Assembly: GCF_014699135.1 (NCBI RefSeq)
Contig: NZ_JACOFT010000001.1
Span: 434,001 to 498,000, forward strand
DNA: 64,000 nucleotides
Direction: 5' to 3'
Source: Cognatundibacterium aquatile
GTDB lineage: Bacteria > Pseudomonadota > Gammaproteobacteria > Burkholderiales > Burkholderiaceae_D
The position numbers were made by a program, and so were the translations under genes. Of the stretch, positions 46,097 to 55,979 are shown piece by piece; the first letter of the stretch is position 1, and each line of letters begins with the position of its first letter. The notes beneath the pieces are model-generated. The model was not told the DNA's origin, searched no databases, and saw nothing but the letters and a program-made list of their open reading frames with translations.

Positions 46097-47071
46097 TCAC
46101 CAGCGCAATTTTTTCCAGGCTGTTTGTTGAGGTGGTGTCAAAAAAGTCCATGCGAGAAAACGGCTTTGTTTATTGCCCTGGCTCATGGCAATTTCTTTGA
46201 TTTCCAGCGCTTTGACGCGTTTCAGTGCTGCTTTGAGTGCGGGCAAATTATCTGATTTTGATACCAGCGTGCTGAACCAGAAGCATCGTCCCGGTATGCT
46301 GGCGCTTTCAGTGATCATGCGTTCGATAAAAGCAAGCTCACCGCCAGGACACCACAGTTCAGCATCGCGGCCGCCGAAATTCAGTATGGGCGTAGTTGCA
46401 TCGGCCTGCTTTTCCTTGCCGAGATTATTCCATTTACGTTGCGAGCCTGCCTGCGCTTCCGCCATCGAAGTGTGAAAGGGCGGATTACACATGCTGAGAT
46501 CAAACCAGTCATCATCAAAAATGATGTTATTAAAAATAGCGTTTGCCGATGGCTGCAGACGCAAATTGATTCTGGCAGCGAGTGCAGGGTTCGCGTCGAG
46601 TATGCGTTGTACATTCGCCAGCGATGCCGGATTGATGTCGGTCGCGGTAAATTGCCAGCCGTATTCGCTGACACCGATCAGCGGATAAATGCCATTCGCT
46701 CCCGTACCGATATCGAGCACACTCAGTAAATTTTTTTTCGGGAGCACGCCTTTGTTCGTCGATGTCAGTAAATCCGCCAGATAGTGCAGGTAATCAGCGC
46801 GTCCAGGCACTGGCGGACAAAGCTGCTGTTCCGGAATATCCCAGTCAAGTATCCCGTATTCACTTTTCAGTAAAGCACGGTTCAGCGCTTTCACCGCTAC
46901 CGGGTCAGCAAAATCGATACTGGATTCACCGTACTCATTGCGCATCACAAACACCGCCAATGCACTGTCCACCGCTACAAGCCGGGCGAAATCATAGCGC
47001 CCCTGATGGCGATTGCGCGGATGGAGTTTGCTGGACTTTTGTATAGCGGAGCTGGGATGCGGGCGTGACAT
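46097..47071 (-). CDS. rlmF: 23S rRNA (adenine(1618)-N6)-methyltransferase
   Basis: 324 aa, class I SAM-dependent methyltransferase that modifies A1618 of 23S rRNA. The family start LHPRNRHQGRYDFARL, the SAM site VLDIGTGANGIYPLIG, the catalytic NPPF in SMCNPPFHTSM and the GGRDAELWCPGGE segment all match RlmF. The frame is open to 47113; ATG 47071 (MSRPHPSS) is a reasonable start but no RBS distinguishes them. Confidence 0.9.
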   Translation of the reverse strand: MSRPHPSSAIQKSSKLHPRNRHQGRYDFARLVAVDSALAVFVMRNEYGESSIDFADPVAVKALNRALLKSEYGILDWDIPEQQLCPPVPGRADYLHYLADLLTSTNKGVLPKKNLLSVLDIGTGANGIYPLIGVSEYGWQFTATDINPASLANVQRILDANPALAARINLRLQPSANAIFNNIIFDDDWFDLSMCNPPFHTSMAEAQAGSQRKWNNLGKEKQADATTPILNFGGRDAELWCPGGELAFIERMITESASIPGRCFWFSTLVSKSDNLPALKAALKRVKALEIKEIAMSQGNKQSRFLAWTFLTPPQQTAWKKLRW

Positions 47072-47222
47072 GCGTTGATGAACCGGTCTGGTAGAGAAGG
47101 CATTGTTGCACAAACTGCGGCGAAATTACGACAGTGGTATTTTTTTGAAAAAATTACCACGGTCATTTGTAAATCTTAAATCTATACTTCACATGTTTTT
47201 TCAATAACGAGATAAAGACATC

Positions 47223-48026
47223 ATGAAAAATATTCCTGCTATTGCGTCCATCATCATTGTGATTTTGCTGTTACTGGTTTTGAATCCCTTTGCCACGATA
47301 CAAGCGGGACATCGCGGTGTGTTAACGACGTTTGGTAAGCCCTCTGATGAGGTGTATAGCGAAGGCATCCATTTCGTCTGGCCGATTGCACAGCGCTTAC
47401 ATAAAGTATCGGTCGCGATACAGAAAGGCGAGGGCGATGGTGACGCCGCATCGAAAGATCTGCAAACCGTTCATACAAAAATTGCGATCAATTACCACGT
47501 CAGACCAGATGCCGTAGTCTCCGTCTTCCGTGATCTCGGCAATGAGCCAGGCGAGCGCATCATTATTCCTAGTGTGCAGGAAGCGGTGAAAGCCGTAACT
47601 GCGCGATTCACCGCTGAAGAGCTGATTTCAAAACGCTCGCAAGTCCGCGATGAAATTGTCATCGCGCTCAAAGAACGCATGGCCAGACACGGTTTAGTTG
47701 TGGATGAATTCTCTATCGTTAACTTCAATTTCAGCCGCACGTTCAATGAAGCGATTGAAGCGAAAACGACCGCAGATCAGTTAAAAATGAAAGCGGAACG
47801 TGATTTGCAACGTATCGAAGTCGAAGCGAAACAAAAAGTGTCGCGTGCGCGTGCTGAAGCGGAAGCGCTGGCCTTACAACGTCAGCAGGTGACACCGGAG
47901 TTGCTGCGTCTGCGTGAAACAGAAAATCAGGCGAAAGCGATAGAGAAATGGGATGGTCGTCTGCCGACTACAACCGGTGGCGCGATTCCGTTTTTGAATA
48001 TCAACAGTAACGGCAACAATAAATAA
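47223..48026 (+). CDS. Prohibitin/SPFH family membrane protein
   Basis: 267 aa. One N-terminal membrane helix (AIASIIIVILLLLVL) anchors a band 7/SPFH domain (about 25-200; GHRGVLTTFGKP, EGIHFVWP, FNFSRTFNEAIEAK), followed by a coiled coil (KAERDLQRIEVEAKQKVSRA) and an Asn/Gly tail. Bacterial prohibitins form ring-like assemblies that hold membrane proteases such as FtsH; no FtsH or HflK gene is here. Single gene, diverging from rlmF. Confidence 0.88.
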   Translation: MKNIPAIASIIIVILLLLVLNPFATIQAGHRGVLTTFGKPSDEVYSEGIHFVWPIAQRLHKVSVAIQKGEGDGDAASKDLQTVHTKIAINYHVRPDAVVSVFRDLGNEPGERIIIPSVQEAVKAVTARFTAEELISKRSQVRDEIVIALKERMARHGLVVDEFSIVNFNFSRTFNEAIEAKTTADQLKMKAERDLQRIEVEAKQKVSRARAEAEALALQRQQVTPELLRLRETENQAKAIEKWDGRLPTTTGGAIPFLNINSNGNNK

Positions 48027-48028
48027 GC

Positions 48029-48070
48029 AAAAAAAAAAGCCCTTGTCTGGCAAACGTGTCAGACAACGGC
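48029..48070 (-). terminator. Rho-independent terminator
   Basis: Stem GCCxTTGTCTG/CAGACAAxGGC with one mismatch. Its T run is on the minus strand, so it ends the phoD transcript; it may also act on the convergent prohibitin gene. Confidence 0.7.
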
Positions 48071-48149
48071 GTTCATGCATCATTACTGCTGTGAATACAG
48101 GTGCCGCAGAACCGGCACCTGATTTTCTGGTAAATGTTGTTGCGAGTTA

Positions 48150-50696
48150 TTAGGAAATGCTGACCGCACTGGTGCCGCTGTTGACGGTGGCAGTGGTAAT
48201 GCGAGCGATCACATCTGTTGGTGCTGTCATCGTACCGTTATTCACCAGCTTATTCACTTGCTTAAACTGGGCGACCAGTTTACCCGGCGTTAATGTCACC
48301 ACCGTATATCCCTGCGCATCGGAATTGATGTACTTCATCCACTGATTATTTCCGAGTGCTGCCAGTTGCTGCGCCAGACCCAGCAGGCTGGTATTGAAGT
48401 CGCTATTCGTTTTCAACCCCGCCAGAATGGCCTGTACTGTGCCCGTCAGCGTTGCGCCTTCAGGTACGCCTTTGGCTGTCAGCGCGCCTGTCAGTTGTAC
48501 GCGGATCTGTTCCAGCAGGCCATCGACCGTCGGCGCTGCTTTGCCCATGGTGTAATCGAGCATATTGACGTTGATGGTGATCGTGCCGATATTCGGTACA
48601 GGAATACTCAGCGGGTAAAAGATGATCGTTGCCAGACCGGTAGAACCTGCACCATCTTTCATATAAGTGAAGAAAGAGTCGGAACTGATACCGGCGCTGA
48701 CCAGATCTACCATCGCAGGTGTGCCACCACCAGCCGCATCGAAATCATCGTTAACAGTACCGGCAAAGAAGCCGTGAATATCACCGGTCACCGAGACCAC
48801 GTTACTGATTTTATTCGTCAGCAAATGTTGCATCAGCGCTTTGCGTTCGCTGTTATAACCATCCCATTGATCGCAGTTCAGCAAGAACTTAGTAAAGAAT
48901 GATGACAGCGCCGCTTGCTGACCTGAAGCGATGACGAAACTGGAATTTTGCTTGTTGGTCTGCACGTCCGGTTTGATGTAACCAAACGCGATGGTTTGCG
49001 CAGCGGCACCGATCTGTGGCGCTGTTCCCGCTGCTGCAGCAGCTTTCGCGGCGTTGAACGTTGCTACGGCGATACCTGCCTGCGCAGCAGTCAGACCCGC
49101 CGATGTTCCTGCTGTGGCGACATTGCCGCCCGTTGCGGCAGCCGTGACCATGGCGACTGCTGCACCACTGGCAACAGCCTGTGAAGCACCGGCAGTCATT
49201 GCTGCCACCAGCGTTGCTGCGACCAGCACATTGCCGCCGAGTGCAGGATTACTCAGTGTGGTGGTGATATTTGTTGCCAGTGTGGAGATGGAATTCAGTG
49301 CAAGTAATGTCGCAATCGCATCCGTACCATTGAGACCCATGCGCATCAGGCAGACTTCGTTACCCCAGATTTTCCAGGTATTGGTCGATGTCTGCATTTT
49401 ATTTTTCCACCAGTCGCGCTGGGTTTTACCCAGCATACTGACATCCGACAATGGATCGCCGGTCATGGCAGTGGCCGCAGTGATTTTTTGTCCTTCCACC
49501 AGATTGAATACATCTTGCGGCACCACATAACGTGTGCCCATGCTGCTGTTCAGCGCCTTACCTGTTGCAGGGTTGAACAGGCTTTCCGGCACGACGTGAT
49601 CTGAACGATACAAGCGTTCATCGGTCATGACCAGTTGCATCAGCTTGCCGAACTGGAAGTCACGATAAATCTGGATATTCTGGAAGCCGGTATTTGCTGC
49701 ATCCAGGCTGACATCGGCCGGCATAAATTCAAACCATGCCTGATTCGCTGTGCGGCGGCGACTGGTCTGGTGAATATTATTGCCGCTTGAATCGAGGCTG
49801 TTGTTTTCGTAGGTGACGGCGTCTTTCCAGGCGTCATCAGAAAATTCATGATCGTCCCAGATCGCGATATACGCGAAACGTTCGTGTATCGCTTGCTGAC
49901 GCGGGTCGCTGCGATACATTTTGTAAAGGTAACGGTAATCGGCAAGCGTCGTTGCATATTTAGCTTTACCGGTAGTGCCGTCGGCATTCAGCAATGCAGT
50001 GCCATCAGGCAATTGCAATGCGGTGTGGCGCGCTTCTGCATTACCTGTCTGGAATGCCGCACCAACGGTTTCGTAAATATAGTCGCCGAGGTGGATGATG
50101 AAATCGAGATTTTCATTTTTAGCGATGTAGTCCATCGCACCCCAGTGATTGACGCTCCAATCCTGGCAAGTCAGATAGGCGAACTGTAATTGTGCGACAT
50201 CTGCGTTGCTTGCTGGCGCTGTTTTGAAACGTCCGACATTCGAGCGCACATCACCGGCGATGAACTGATAGAAATAAGTCTGACCTGCCTGCAAGCCAGT
50301 CACTTTATTGCGAACTGTGTTATCGAAGCTGGCGAGTACAGACAAACGTGTATCGACGACGGTCGTGCCAGTCAGTGCGGTATTGCTGCCGAGCAGAGCT
50401 GTGTTATCTGTTGCGGTTACGATCAGGCGTATTGCGACATCGTTGCCAGTTGGCGCTACCGCTGCGACTCCCAGCGATGCCGGAGTTACACGTGTCCACA
50501 GGATAACGCTGTCAGGACGAGGGTCACCGGAAGCGACACTTTGCGGGAATTTCCAGCCTGTGCCGGTAGCCAGCGGTAATTCAGATTGGTCGCTGGCAAC
50601 GCTGCTGCTACCGCCGCAGGCACTCAGACTGCCGGTGGCCACTGATACTGATAAAAAGCCGCTATATTTCAAAAACTGTCGTCTATCCAATTTCAT
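48150..50696 (-). CDS. phoD: PhoD-type alkaline phosphatase with large Ala-rich insertion
   Basis: 848 aa. A twin-arginine signal (RRQFLKYSGFLSV) exports it folded. Then comes the PhoD N-terminal domain (FPQSVASGDPRPDSVILWTR) and the metallophosphatase core with LGDYIYE, IWDDHEFSDDAW and TGDIHGFFAG, which bind Fe3+ and Ca2+ in PhoD. The enzyme frees phosphate from mono- and diesters. Between GNEVCLMRMG (about 445) and DQWDGYNSERK (about 607) lies an insertion of about 130 residues that is rich in Ala, Gly and Thr and absent in ordinary PhoD; a second unusual stretch is at about 690-790. Strong terminator downstream. Confidence 0.87.
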   Translation of the reverse strand: MKLDRRQFLKYSGFLSVSVATGSLSACGGSSSVASDQSELPLATGTGWKFPQSVASGDPRPDSVILWTRVTPASLGVAAVAPTGNDVAIRLIVTATDNTALLGSNTALTGTTVVDTRLSVLASFDNTVRNKVTGLQAGQTYFYQFIAGDVRSNVGRFKTAPASNADVAQLQFAYLTCQDWSVNHWGAMDYIAKNENLDFIIHLGDYIYETVGAAFQTGNAEARHTALQLPDGTALLNADGTTGKAKYATTLADYRYLYKMYRSDPRQQAIHERFAYIAIWDDHEFSDDAWKDAVTYENNSLDSSGNNIHQTSRRRTANQAWFEFMPADVSLDAANTGFQNIQIYRDFQFGKLMQLVMTDERLYRSDHVVPESLFNPATGKALNSSMGTRYVVPQDVFNLVEGQKITAATAMTGDPLSDVSMLGKTQRDWWKNKMQTSTNTWKIWGNEVCLMRMGLNGTDAIATLLALNSISTLATNITTTLSNPALGGNVLVAATLVAAMTAGASQAVASGAAVAMVTAAATGGNVATAGTSAGLTAAQAGIAVATFNAAKAAAAAGTAPQIGAAAQTIAFGYIKPDVQTNKQNSSFVIASGQQAALSSFFTKFLLNCDQWDGYNSERKALMQHLLTNKISNVVSVTGDIHGFFAGTVNDDFDAAGGGTPAMVDLVSAGISSDSFFTYMKDGAGSTGLATIIFYPLSIPVPNIGTITINVNMLDYTMGKAAPTVDGLLEQIRVQLTGALTAKGVPEGATLTGTVQAILAGLKTNSDFNTSLLGLAQQLAALGNNQWMKYINSDAQGYTVVTLTPGKLVAQFKQVNKLVNNGTMTAPTDVIARITTATVNSGTSAVSIS

Positions 50697-51058
50697 CTCC
50701 CTGGAGTTGGCGGTTGAGCAGACTGCTGTTGACGTATCGCATGGGCATACAGGAGCCGGAGGTCATGCGTTGATGCGACAGACGATTCTGCATCAGACCA
50801 TATTGCTGGCGTACGCAAAAAGCAGTACACAACAACAAGCTAAAAACCAGAAAGACTAGGGGGTGGATATGTCATCGTGATGACATTGATACTAGGGTGT
50901 TTACTCTATTCGTCAGCTGAAATATCTGTGCTTCCTATGCCCCGGGAAAAGAAGAACGAGATGGTCGGCGGTATTTGCTGCGTTTGTAAAACCGCTGCCA
51001 TCTCTTAGAATTTTGCGCTGAAGCAGATTGCTCGACAGGCAGTTTCGTTACTGTGAAC
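50697..51058. other. Intergenic region, no gene seen
   Basis: About 360 bases upstream of phoD and downstream of tdk. I see no coding content or strong hairpin. It should carry the phoD promoter; no convincing Pho box could be placed. Confidence 0.4.
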
Positions 51059-51610
51059 TCAGTTACTGTAAAAACAGCGGCCGCAGACATGGTGATAACG
51101 TTCGTTGCCGCCGATATCGATCTGTTCGCCGCTGCGGGTGCGCTTGCCTTGTTCGTCCACGCGGATATTCATTGTCGCTTTTTTACCGCAGCTGCAGATG
51201 TTTTTGAGTTCTTCTATCGTGTCTGACAGTGCCAGTAAATACGTGGAGCCGGTAAATGGTTCACCCAGAAAATCGCTGCGCAGGCCGTAACAAATGACGG
51301 GCACACCGCGCACATGCGCGAGCTGATGCAATTGCTTTACCTGATCGGCAGATAAAAACTGCGCCTCATCGACCAGCACGCAACTGACTTGCGGCGCTTC
51401 TTCAAAAAAATCGAAACCGGCATCAAACACGGCGGCTTCACGTTGCGGTCCAAGACGCGAAGTAACTTTGCCCTGGCCGTAGCGATGGTCGATCGCGGCC
51501 GTGTACAGACAGACTTGCTGACCCTGTTCTTCGTAATTGTGTGCGACTTGCAGAAGGGCGGTCGATTTTCCTGCATTCATGGCTGAATATCTGAAATAAA
51601 GCTTTGCCAC
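51059..51610 (-). CDS. tdk: Thymidine kinase
   Basis: 183-aa class II thymidine kinase, phosphorylating thymidine with ATP in the salvage pathway. P-loop SAMNAGKS at about 9-16, the Walker B-like VLVDEAQFL with the catalytic Glu, the lasso region, and a structural zinc site formed by CSC (about 139-141) and CGRC (about 176-179) are all present. Length is normal. Single gene. Confidence 0.93.
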   Translation of the reverse strand: MAKLYFRYSAMNAGKSTALLQVAHNYEEQGQQVCLYTAAIDHRYGQGKVTSRLGPQREAAVFDAGFDFFEEAPQVSCVLVDEAQFLSADQVKQLHQLAHVRGVPVICYGLRSDFLGEPFTGSTYLLALSDTIEELKNICSCGKKATMNIRVDEQGKRTRSGEQIDIGGNERYHHVCGRCFYSN

Positions 51611-51736
51611 GGTGTTCCTTAAAATTGAGGTCGAGATAAATAGTGACGGTCTGGGGTGATTTCAAGAGCGTCGAAACCGCTATTGTAGAGAATCATCACG
51701 CCCCGGGTCACGAAAAAAATGTATACAAATTTTTCT

Positions 51737-51764
51737 CTTGAAAAGCTTTTGACGCACCCTATCT
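51737..51764 (+). promoter_or_regulatory. Sigma-32 heat-shock promoter
   Basis: CTTGAA (51737-51742), 14 bases, then CCCTATCT (51757-51764), one mismatch from CCCCATNT. It lies 72 bases upstream of the small heat-shock gene. Within the leader, ATATC (about 51807) could pair with GATAT overlapping the ribosome site AAGGATATC, a possible RNA thermometer. Confidence 0.7.
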
Positions 51765-51835
51765 TTGACTCAGCAGATGCTCACCTGAGGTCTGCGGAAA
51801 TTATTTATATCGCTTCAATTTAAAAGGATATCACC

Positions 51836-52288
51836 ATGCGTAATTTTGACTTTGCTCCGTTGTATCGTTCGGCAATTGGCTTTGACCGTCTTGCACAATT
51901 GTTTGATGACGCGCAGCGTAATGATGCAACACCAAGCTACCCGCCATACAACATCGAACTGATTGCGGAAGATAAATATGCGATCACGATGGCCGTTGCC
52001 GGATTTGATCGCAGCGAACTCGATATCGAAAGCGAACGCGATACACTGAAAATCGTCGGTCGCAAGCAAAAAGATGAAACCCAGAAAAACTATCTGCATC
52101 GCGGCATCGCCTCACGCGATTTTGAACACCGCTTCCGCCTTGCCGATCATGTGAAAGTGGTCAGCGCACGTCTTGACAATGGTTTGCTGAGCATAGAGCT
52201 GGTGCGCGAAGTACCGGAAGCCTATAAACCACGTCGCATCCTGATTGATGGCGACAACCTGCAACTGGTGCAGTCACAAGCAGCGTAA
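51836..52288 (+). CDS. Small heat-shock protein (Hsp20/IbpA type)
   Basis: 150 aa. The N-terminus FDFAPLYRSAIGFDRLAQLF and the alpha-crystallin domain (about 38-128) with YNIELIAEDKYAITMAVAGF and the conserved DNGLLSIELVREVPE match IbpA. A C-terminal IxI-like motif RRILID follows. It forms oligomers that hold unfolding proteins for DnaK/ClpB. Controlled by the sigma-32 promoter upstream; RBS AAAAGGA. Ends at a terminator shared with the convergent gene. Confidence 0.92.
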   Translation: MRNFDFAPLYRSAIGFDRLAQLFDDAQRNDATPSYPPYNIELIAEDKYAITMAVAGFDRSELDIESERDTLKIVGRKQKDETQKNYLHRGIASRDFEHRFRLADHVKVVSARLDNGLLSIELVREVPEAYKPRRILIDGDNLQLVQSQAA

Positions 52289-52314
52289 ACACTACGTTTG
52301 TTCTGATACGCAAA

Positions 52315-52348
52315 CAAAAAAAGCATGGAATTTTTCCATGCTTTTTTT
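52315..52348. terminator. Bidirectional rho-independent terminator
   Basis: AAGCATGGAA/TTCCATGCTT stem with A run before and T run after, between convergent hsp20 and hydroxyacid oxidase genes. Confidence 0.85.
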
Positions 52349-52365
52349 ATGACGTTTGATTAGTT

Positions 52366-53502
52366 TTATTTGCGGATGATATTGCTCAGATTCACTTCGC
52401 GGATATCTTTTGTGCCAGTCAGTGCCATGCTGACATCCAGTTCTTTTTGTAAAATTTCCAGCATCGTGGTGACGCCTTTTTCGCCCATCGCCCCCAGGCC
52501 ATACAGAAACGCGCGGCCTATCATACTGCCTTTAGCGCCGAGTGCAGTCGCTTTCAGAATATCCTGACCCGTACGGACTCCACCATCGAACCAGACTTCG
52601 GTCTGATGACCGACGGCGTCTACAATTGCCGGTAAAGCTTCAATCGACGACATTGCGCCATCGAGCTGGCGACCGCCATGGTTGCTGACGACAATCGCAT
52701 CGGCACCGGCAGCGACGGCCAGTTTGGCATCTTCCACATCCAGTATGCCTTTCAGGATCAGTTTGCCGCCCCATTCTTTTTTAATCCAGGCCACATCGTC
52801 CCAGTTCAGCGTAGGATCGAACTGGCTGGCCGTCCATTGGCTTAGTGTCAGTATGCCATCGCCACCTTTGACGTGGCCGACCAGATTACCGAAGGTTTTA
52901 CGCCCGGCCAGCGCGCGCAGTGCCCATGATGGTTTGGTTGCCAGATCGAGAATATTCGCGAGCGTCAGTTTCGGCGGTACCGACATGCCATTTTTTAAAT
53001 CCTTGTGACGCTGCCCGAGAATTTGCAGATCCAGCGTCAATACCAGTGCTGAGCATTTGCAGGCTTTGGCGCGCTGTATCATTTCTTTGACGAAGCCACG
53101 GTCGCGCATCACATACAGCTGAAACCAGAATGGCTTGGTGGTCACGCTGGCAACATCTTCAATCGAGCAGATACTCATGGTGGACAGCGTAAATGGAATG
53201 CCGAATTTTTCTGCGGCAATCGCGCCCAGCATTTCGCCGTTCGCCCACTGCATACCGGTCAGGCCGGTCGGCGCAATGGCGACCGGCATCGTGACATCCT
53301 GACCTATCATCGTGGTGCGGGTATTGCGCTGATCCACATTAATAGCGACACGTTGGCGCAACTTGATTGCGGCCAGATCGCTGCTATTCGCTTTATACGT
53401 GCTTTCCGTGTACGAACCGCTGTCCGCGTAGTCATAGAATGCTTTCGGTACGCGCTTTTTGGCGAGTAAACGTAAATCTTCTACACAAGTAATGACAGGC
53501 AT
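52366..53502 (-). CDS. FMN-dependent alpha-hydroxy-acid oxidase/dehydrogenase (LldD family)
   Basis: 378-aa TIM-barrel flavoenzyme oxidising L-2-hydroxy acids such as lactate or glycolate. Active-site features are FYDYADSGSYTEST near the N-terminus, APTGLTGMQW, FQLYVMRDR, LTLDLQILGQRHKDLKNG, and SNHGGRQLDGAMSS with the catalytic His, then DGGVRTGQDI. The substrate is not fixed by sequence; LldD-like lactate dehydrogenase and mandelate dehydrogenase are the nearest options. No lactate permease or regulator is adjacent. Confidence 0.88.
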   Translation of the reverse strand: MPVITCVEDLRLLAKKRVPKAFYDYADSGSYTESTYKANSSDLAAIKLRQRVAINVDQRNTRTTMIGQDVTMPVAIAPTGLTGMQWANGEMLGAIAAEKFGIPFTLSTMSICSIEDVASVTTKPFWFQLYVMRDRGFVKEMIQRAKACKCSALVLTLDLQILGQRHKDLKNGMSVPPKLTLANILDLATKPSWALRALAGRKTFGNLVGHVKGGDGILTLSQWTASQFDPTLNWDDVAWIKKEWGGKLILKGILDVEDAKLAVAAGADAIVVSNHGGRQLDGAMSSIEALPAIVDAVGHQTEVWFDGGVRTGQDILKATALGAKGSMIGRAFLYGLGAMGEKGVTTMLEILQKELDVSMALTGTKDIREVNLSNIIRK

Positions 53503-53596
53503 GCTGATTCTCCGGTGGACTAATGAATAGGTAAAAGTGTAGGGGATAACGGTGATTTGATGGGGGAAAACGTTTCAGTTTTGCGGTGAAGTATTT

Positions 53597-54517
53597 TCAA
53601 CTGAGCGTTTCTGTTTCGACAAAACGTTCGCAAATAAACTGCCGCAGCCATTGATTGCCGGCATCCTGGTGATAGCGACGGTGCCAGAACAGATTCGTTT
53701 GCAGCGCTGGCAAACGTAGCGGCGGCTTGACATACGTCAAACCAAAAGGCGCTGCCGCCCGCTCCGCCAGCTTACGCGGGACGGTGACCAGTAAATCATT
53801 ACTGCTGACGATATACGGAACAGCAACGAAATGCGGCACTTTAAAGTGGGCGTGGGGATGGATGCCCGCTTTTTCCAGACGTTGATTGATACTGATATAC
53901 GGTTCCTCTTGCGAAGCGACGATCAGATGGCGTGCGGCGACGAATTCCTTCAGCTCCAGCGGCTTGCCCGCCAGCGGATGTGTCTGCCGCAACATGCAGA
54001 CATAGTTTTGCCGGAATAAACGACGTTGATACCAGGCATCGGATAAATCATCAAACGCACCGATCGCCAGATCGACACGGCCAGATTCCATCTCGGTTTT
54101 CAGATCGATGCTGCCAGCGCGTACCGTCGATATTTGTATCTGCGGTGCTTGCCGCAGCAATTCCTCCACCAGCAAAGGCATGAAATAGACTTCCCCCACG
54201 TCCGTCATCGCCACGGTGAAGTGGCGTTTCGAGCTTGCCGCATCAAAGCTGTCTTCGCTGTTCAAGGCCTGCGTGATATGGCTGAGTGCGAGTGCAACGG
54301 AATCCGCCAGTTGTGCGGCGCGTGGCGTCGGCTGCATGCCGTTGGCGGTGCGCACAAACAGTTCATCATCAAAACTGCGTCGCAGCCTTGCCAGCGCATT
54401 ACTGACCGCCGGTTGCGACAGGCCAAGCTGACGCGCCACCAGCGAAATTTGTCTGCTTTCAAAAATATGCTGAAACACCACCAGCAGATTCAGGTCGATA
54501 TCTTTGGCTTCTATCAT
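53597..54517 (-). CDS. LysR-type regulator, probably of homogentisate degradation
   Basis: 306 aa. The HTH (LNLLVVFQHIFESRQISLVA then RQLGLSQPAVSNALARLR) is of the NodD/NahR-like LysR group, followed by a substrate-binding domain with FTVAMTDVGEVYFMPLL. It diverges from hmgA with 116 bases between, so control of hmgA-fahA is likely, though the effector cannot be read. Start ATG 54517 gives MIEAKDIDLNLL, typical of this group. Confidence 0.87.
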   Translation of the reverse strand: MIEAKDIDLNLLVVFQHIFESRQISLVARQLGLSQPAVSNALARLRRSFDDELFVRTANGMQPTPRAAQLADSVALALSHITQALNSEDSFDAASSKRHFTVAMTDVGEVYFMPLLVEELLRQAPQIQISTVRAGSIDLKTEMESGRVDLAIGAFDDLSDAWYQRRLFRQNYVCMLRQTHPLAGKPLELKEFVAARHLIVASQEEPYISINQRLEKAGIHPHAHFKVPHFVAVPYIVSSNDLLVTVPRKLAERAAAPFGLTYVKPPLRLPALQTNLFWHRRYHQDAGNQWLRQFICERFVETETLS

Positions 54518-54633
54518 GCGCGTCTCTTATTATTGATTTGATGAATGGTCTGTATTTCTATATTTATATCGTAAAAAACACCTGCCTGCAGTAGAGTTCC
54601 AGAAATTCTCCTATTTCCTGACAGGATGGCGCT

Positions 54634-55935
54634 ATGAGCATGCAAGATATCCTTCGTTATCAGACCGGTTTTGCAAACGAATTTGCCAGTGAAACATTGG
54701 CTGGTGCGTTGCCGCAACACCAGAATTCTCCGCAACAATGCGCGTACGGTTTGTATGCCGAGCAGGTGTCCGGTACGGCGTTTACCGCACCACGCCATGC
54801 GAACCGGCGTTCATGGTTGTACCGCATCCGTCCGGCGGCAATGCATCAGCCGTTTCAGCAAGTCAGCAATGGCAACATGACGAATGATTTTAGTCAGATG
54901 CCATCGACACCGAATCAACTGCGCTGGGACCCGCAACCCATGCCGCTGACGCCCACCGATTTTATTGATGGCTGGCTGACGATGGCAGGCAATGGCTCTG
55001 CCGATGCGCAGAGCGGTTGCGCGATCCATCTGTATGCGGCAAACCGCGATATGAGCACGCGTTTCTATTACAACGCCGATGCCGAATTACTGATCATTCC
55101 GCAGCAAGGGCGCTTGCATATACTCACCGAGCTGGGCCGCATGAATATTGAGCCGCAAGAGATAGCGGTGATTCCGCGCGGCATCCGTTTTCAGGTGCAG
55201 TTGCCGGATGGCGAGGCGCGTGGCTATGTTTGTGAAAACTTTGGCAGCATGTTCCGCTTGCCTGATCTTGGCGTGATCGGCTCGAATGGTCTCGCCAATC
55301 CGCGCGATTTTCAGACGCCGGTCGCGTGGTATGAAGATAAAGAAGGTGATTTTGAATTGCTGGCTAAATTCAGCGGCAATCTGTGGTCGGCAAAAATCGG
55401 CCATTCACCGCTTGATGTGGTCGCCTGGCATGGCAATTTTGCGCCATACAAATATGATTTGCGTCATTTCAACACCATAGGTTCTATCAGTTACGATCAT
55501 CCGGACCCGTCGATTTTTTTGGTATTGCAATCGCCCAGCGATACGCCGGGTGTCGATACCATCGATTTCGTGATATTCCCGCCGCGCTGGCTGGCCGCAG
55601 AAAATACCTTCCGCCCGCCCTGGTTCCATCGCAATATCGCGAGTGAATTCATGGGGCTGATTCATGGTCAGTACGATGCGAAATCGACCGGTTTCCGTCC
55701 GGGTGGTGCGAGTCTGCATAACTGCATGAGCGGCCACGGCCCGGATGCATCTACGTTTGAAAAAGCCAGCAATATTGACACCAGCACACCGCACAAAGTC
55801 GTAGATACGATGGCGTTCATGATAGAGACGCGTAACATAATCAAACCGACCCGCGCCGCCATGACATCGCCGCAATTGCAGGCGGATTATTATCAATGCT
55901 GGCAGGGCATCAGAAAAAATTTCAATCCGCAATAA
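54634..55935 (+). CDS. hmgA: Homogentisate 1,2-dioxygenase
   Basis: 433-aa Fe(II) ring-cleaving enzyme turning homogentisate into maleylacetoacetate in tyrosine breakdown. The sequence is typical throughout: [69 protein letters not shown] with Fe ligand His, [14 protein letters not shown] and [11 protein letters not shown]. Normal length. First gene of an operon with fahA; RBS ACAGGA. Confidence 0.96.
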   Translation: MSMQDILRYQTGFANEFASETLAGALPQHQNSPQQCAYGLYAEQVSGTAFTAPRHANRRSWLYRIRPAAMHQPFQQVSNGNMTNDFSQMPSTPNQLRWDPQPMPLTPTDFIDGWLTMAGNGSADAQSGCAIHLYAANRDMSTRFYYNADAELLIIPQQGRLHILTELGRMNIEPQEIAVIPRGIRFQVQLPDGEARGYVCENFGSMFRLPDLGVIGSNGLANPRDFQTPVAWYEDKEGDFELLAKFSGNLWSAKIGHSPLDVVAWHGNFAPYKYDLRHFNTIGSISYDHPDPSIFLVLQSPSDTPGVDTIDFVIFPPRWLAAENTFRPPWFHRNIASEFMGLIHGQYDAKSTGFRPGGASLHNCMSGHGPDASTFEKASNIDTSTPHKVVDTMAFMIETRNIIKPTRAAMTSPQLQADYYQCWQGIRKNFNPQ

Positions 55936-55970
55936 GCGTGAAAACAAGCGTGAAAACAAGTGTGAAAGAC
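55936..55970 (+). repeat. Three 12-bp repeats between hmgA and fahA
   Basis: GCGTGAAAACAA occurs twice exactly and once degenerate (GTGTGAAAGAC) directly after the hmgA stop codon and before the fahA start. The spacing between the two genes would change by 12 with each copy. Confidence 0.75.
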
Positions 55971-55979
55971 AGCATCACC

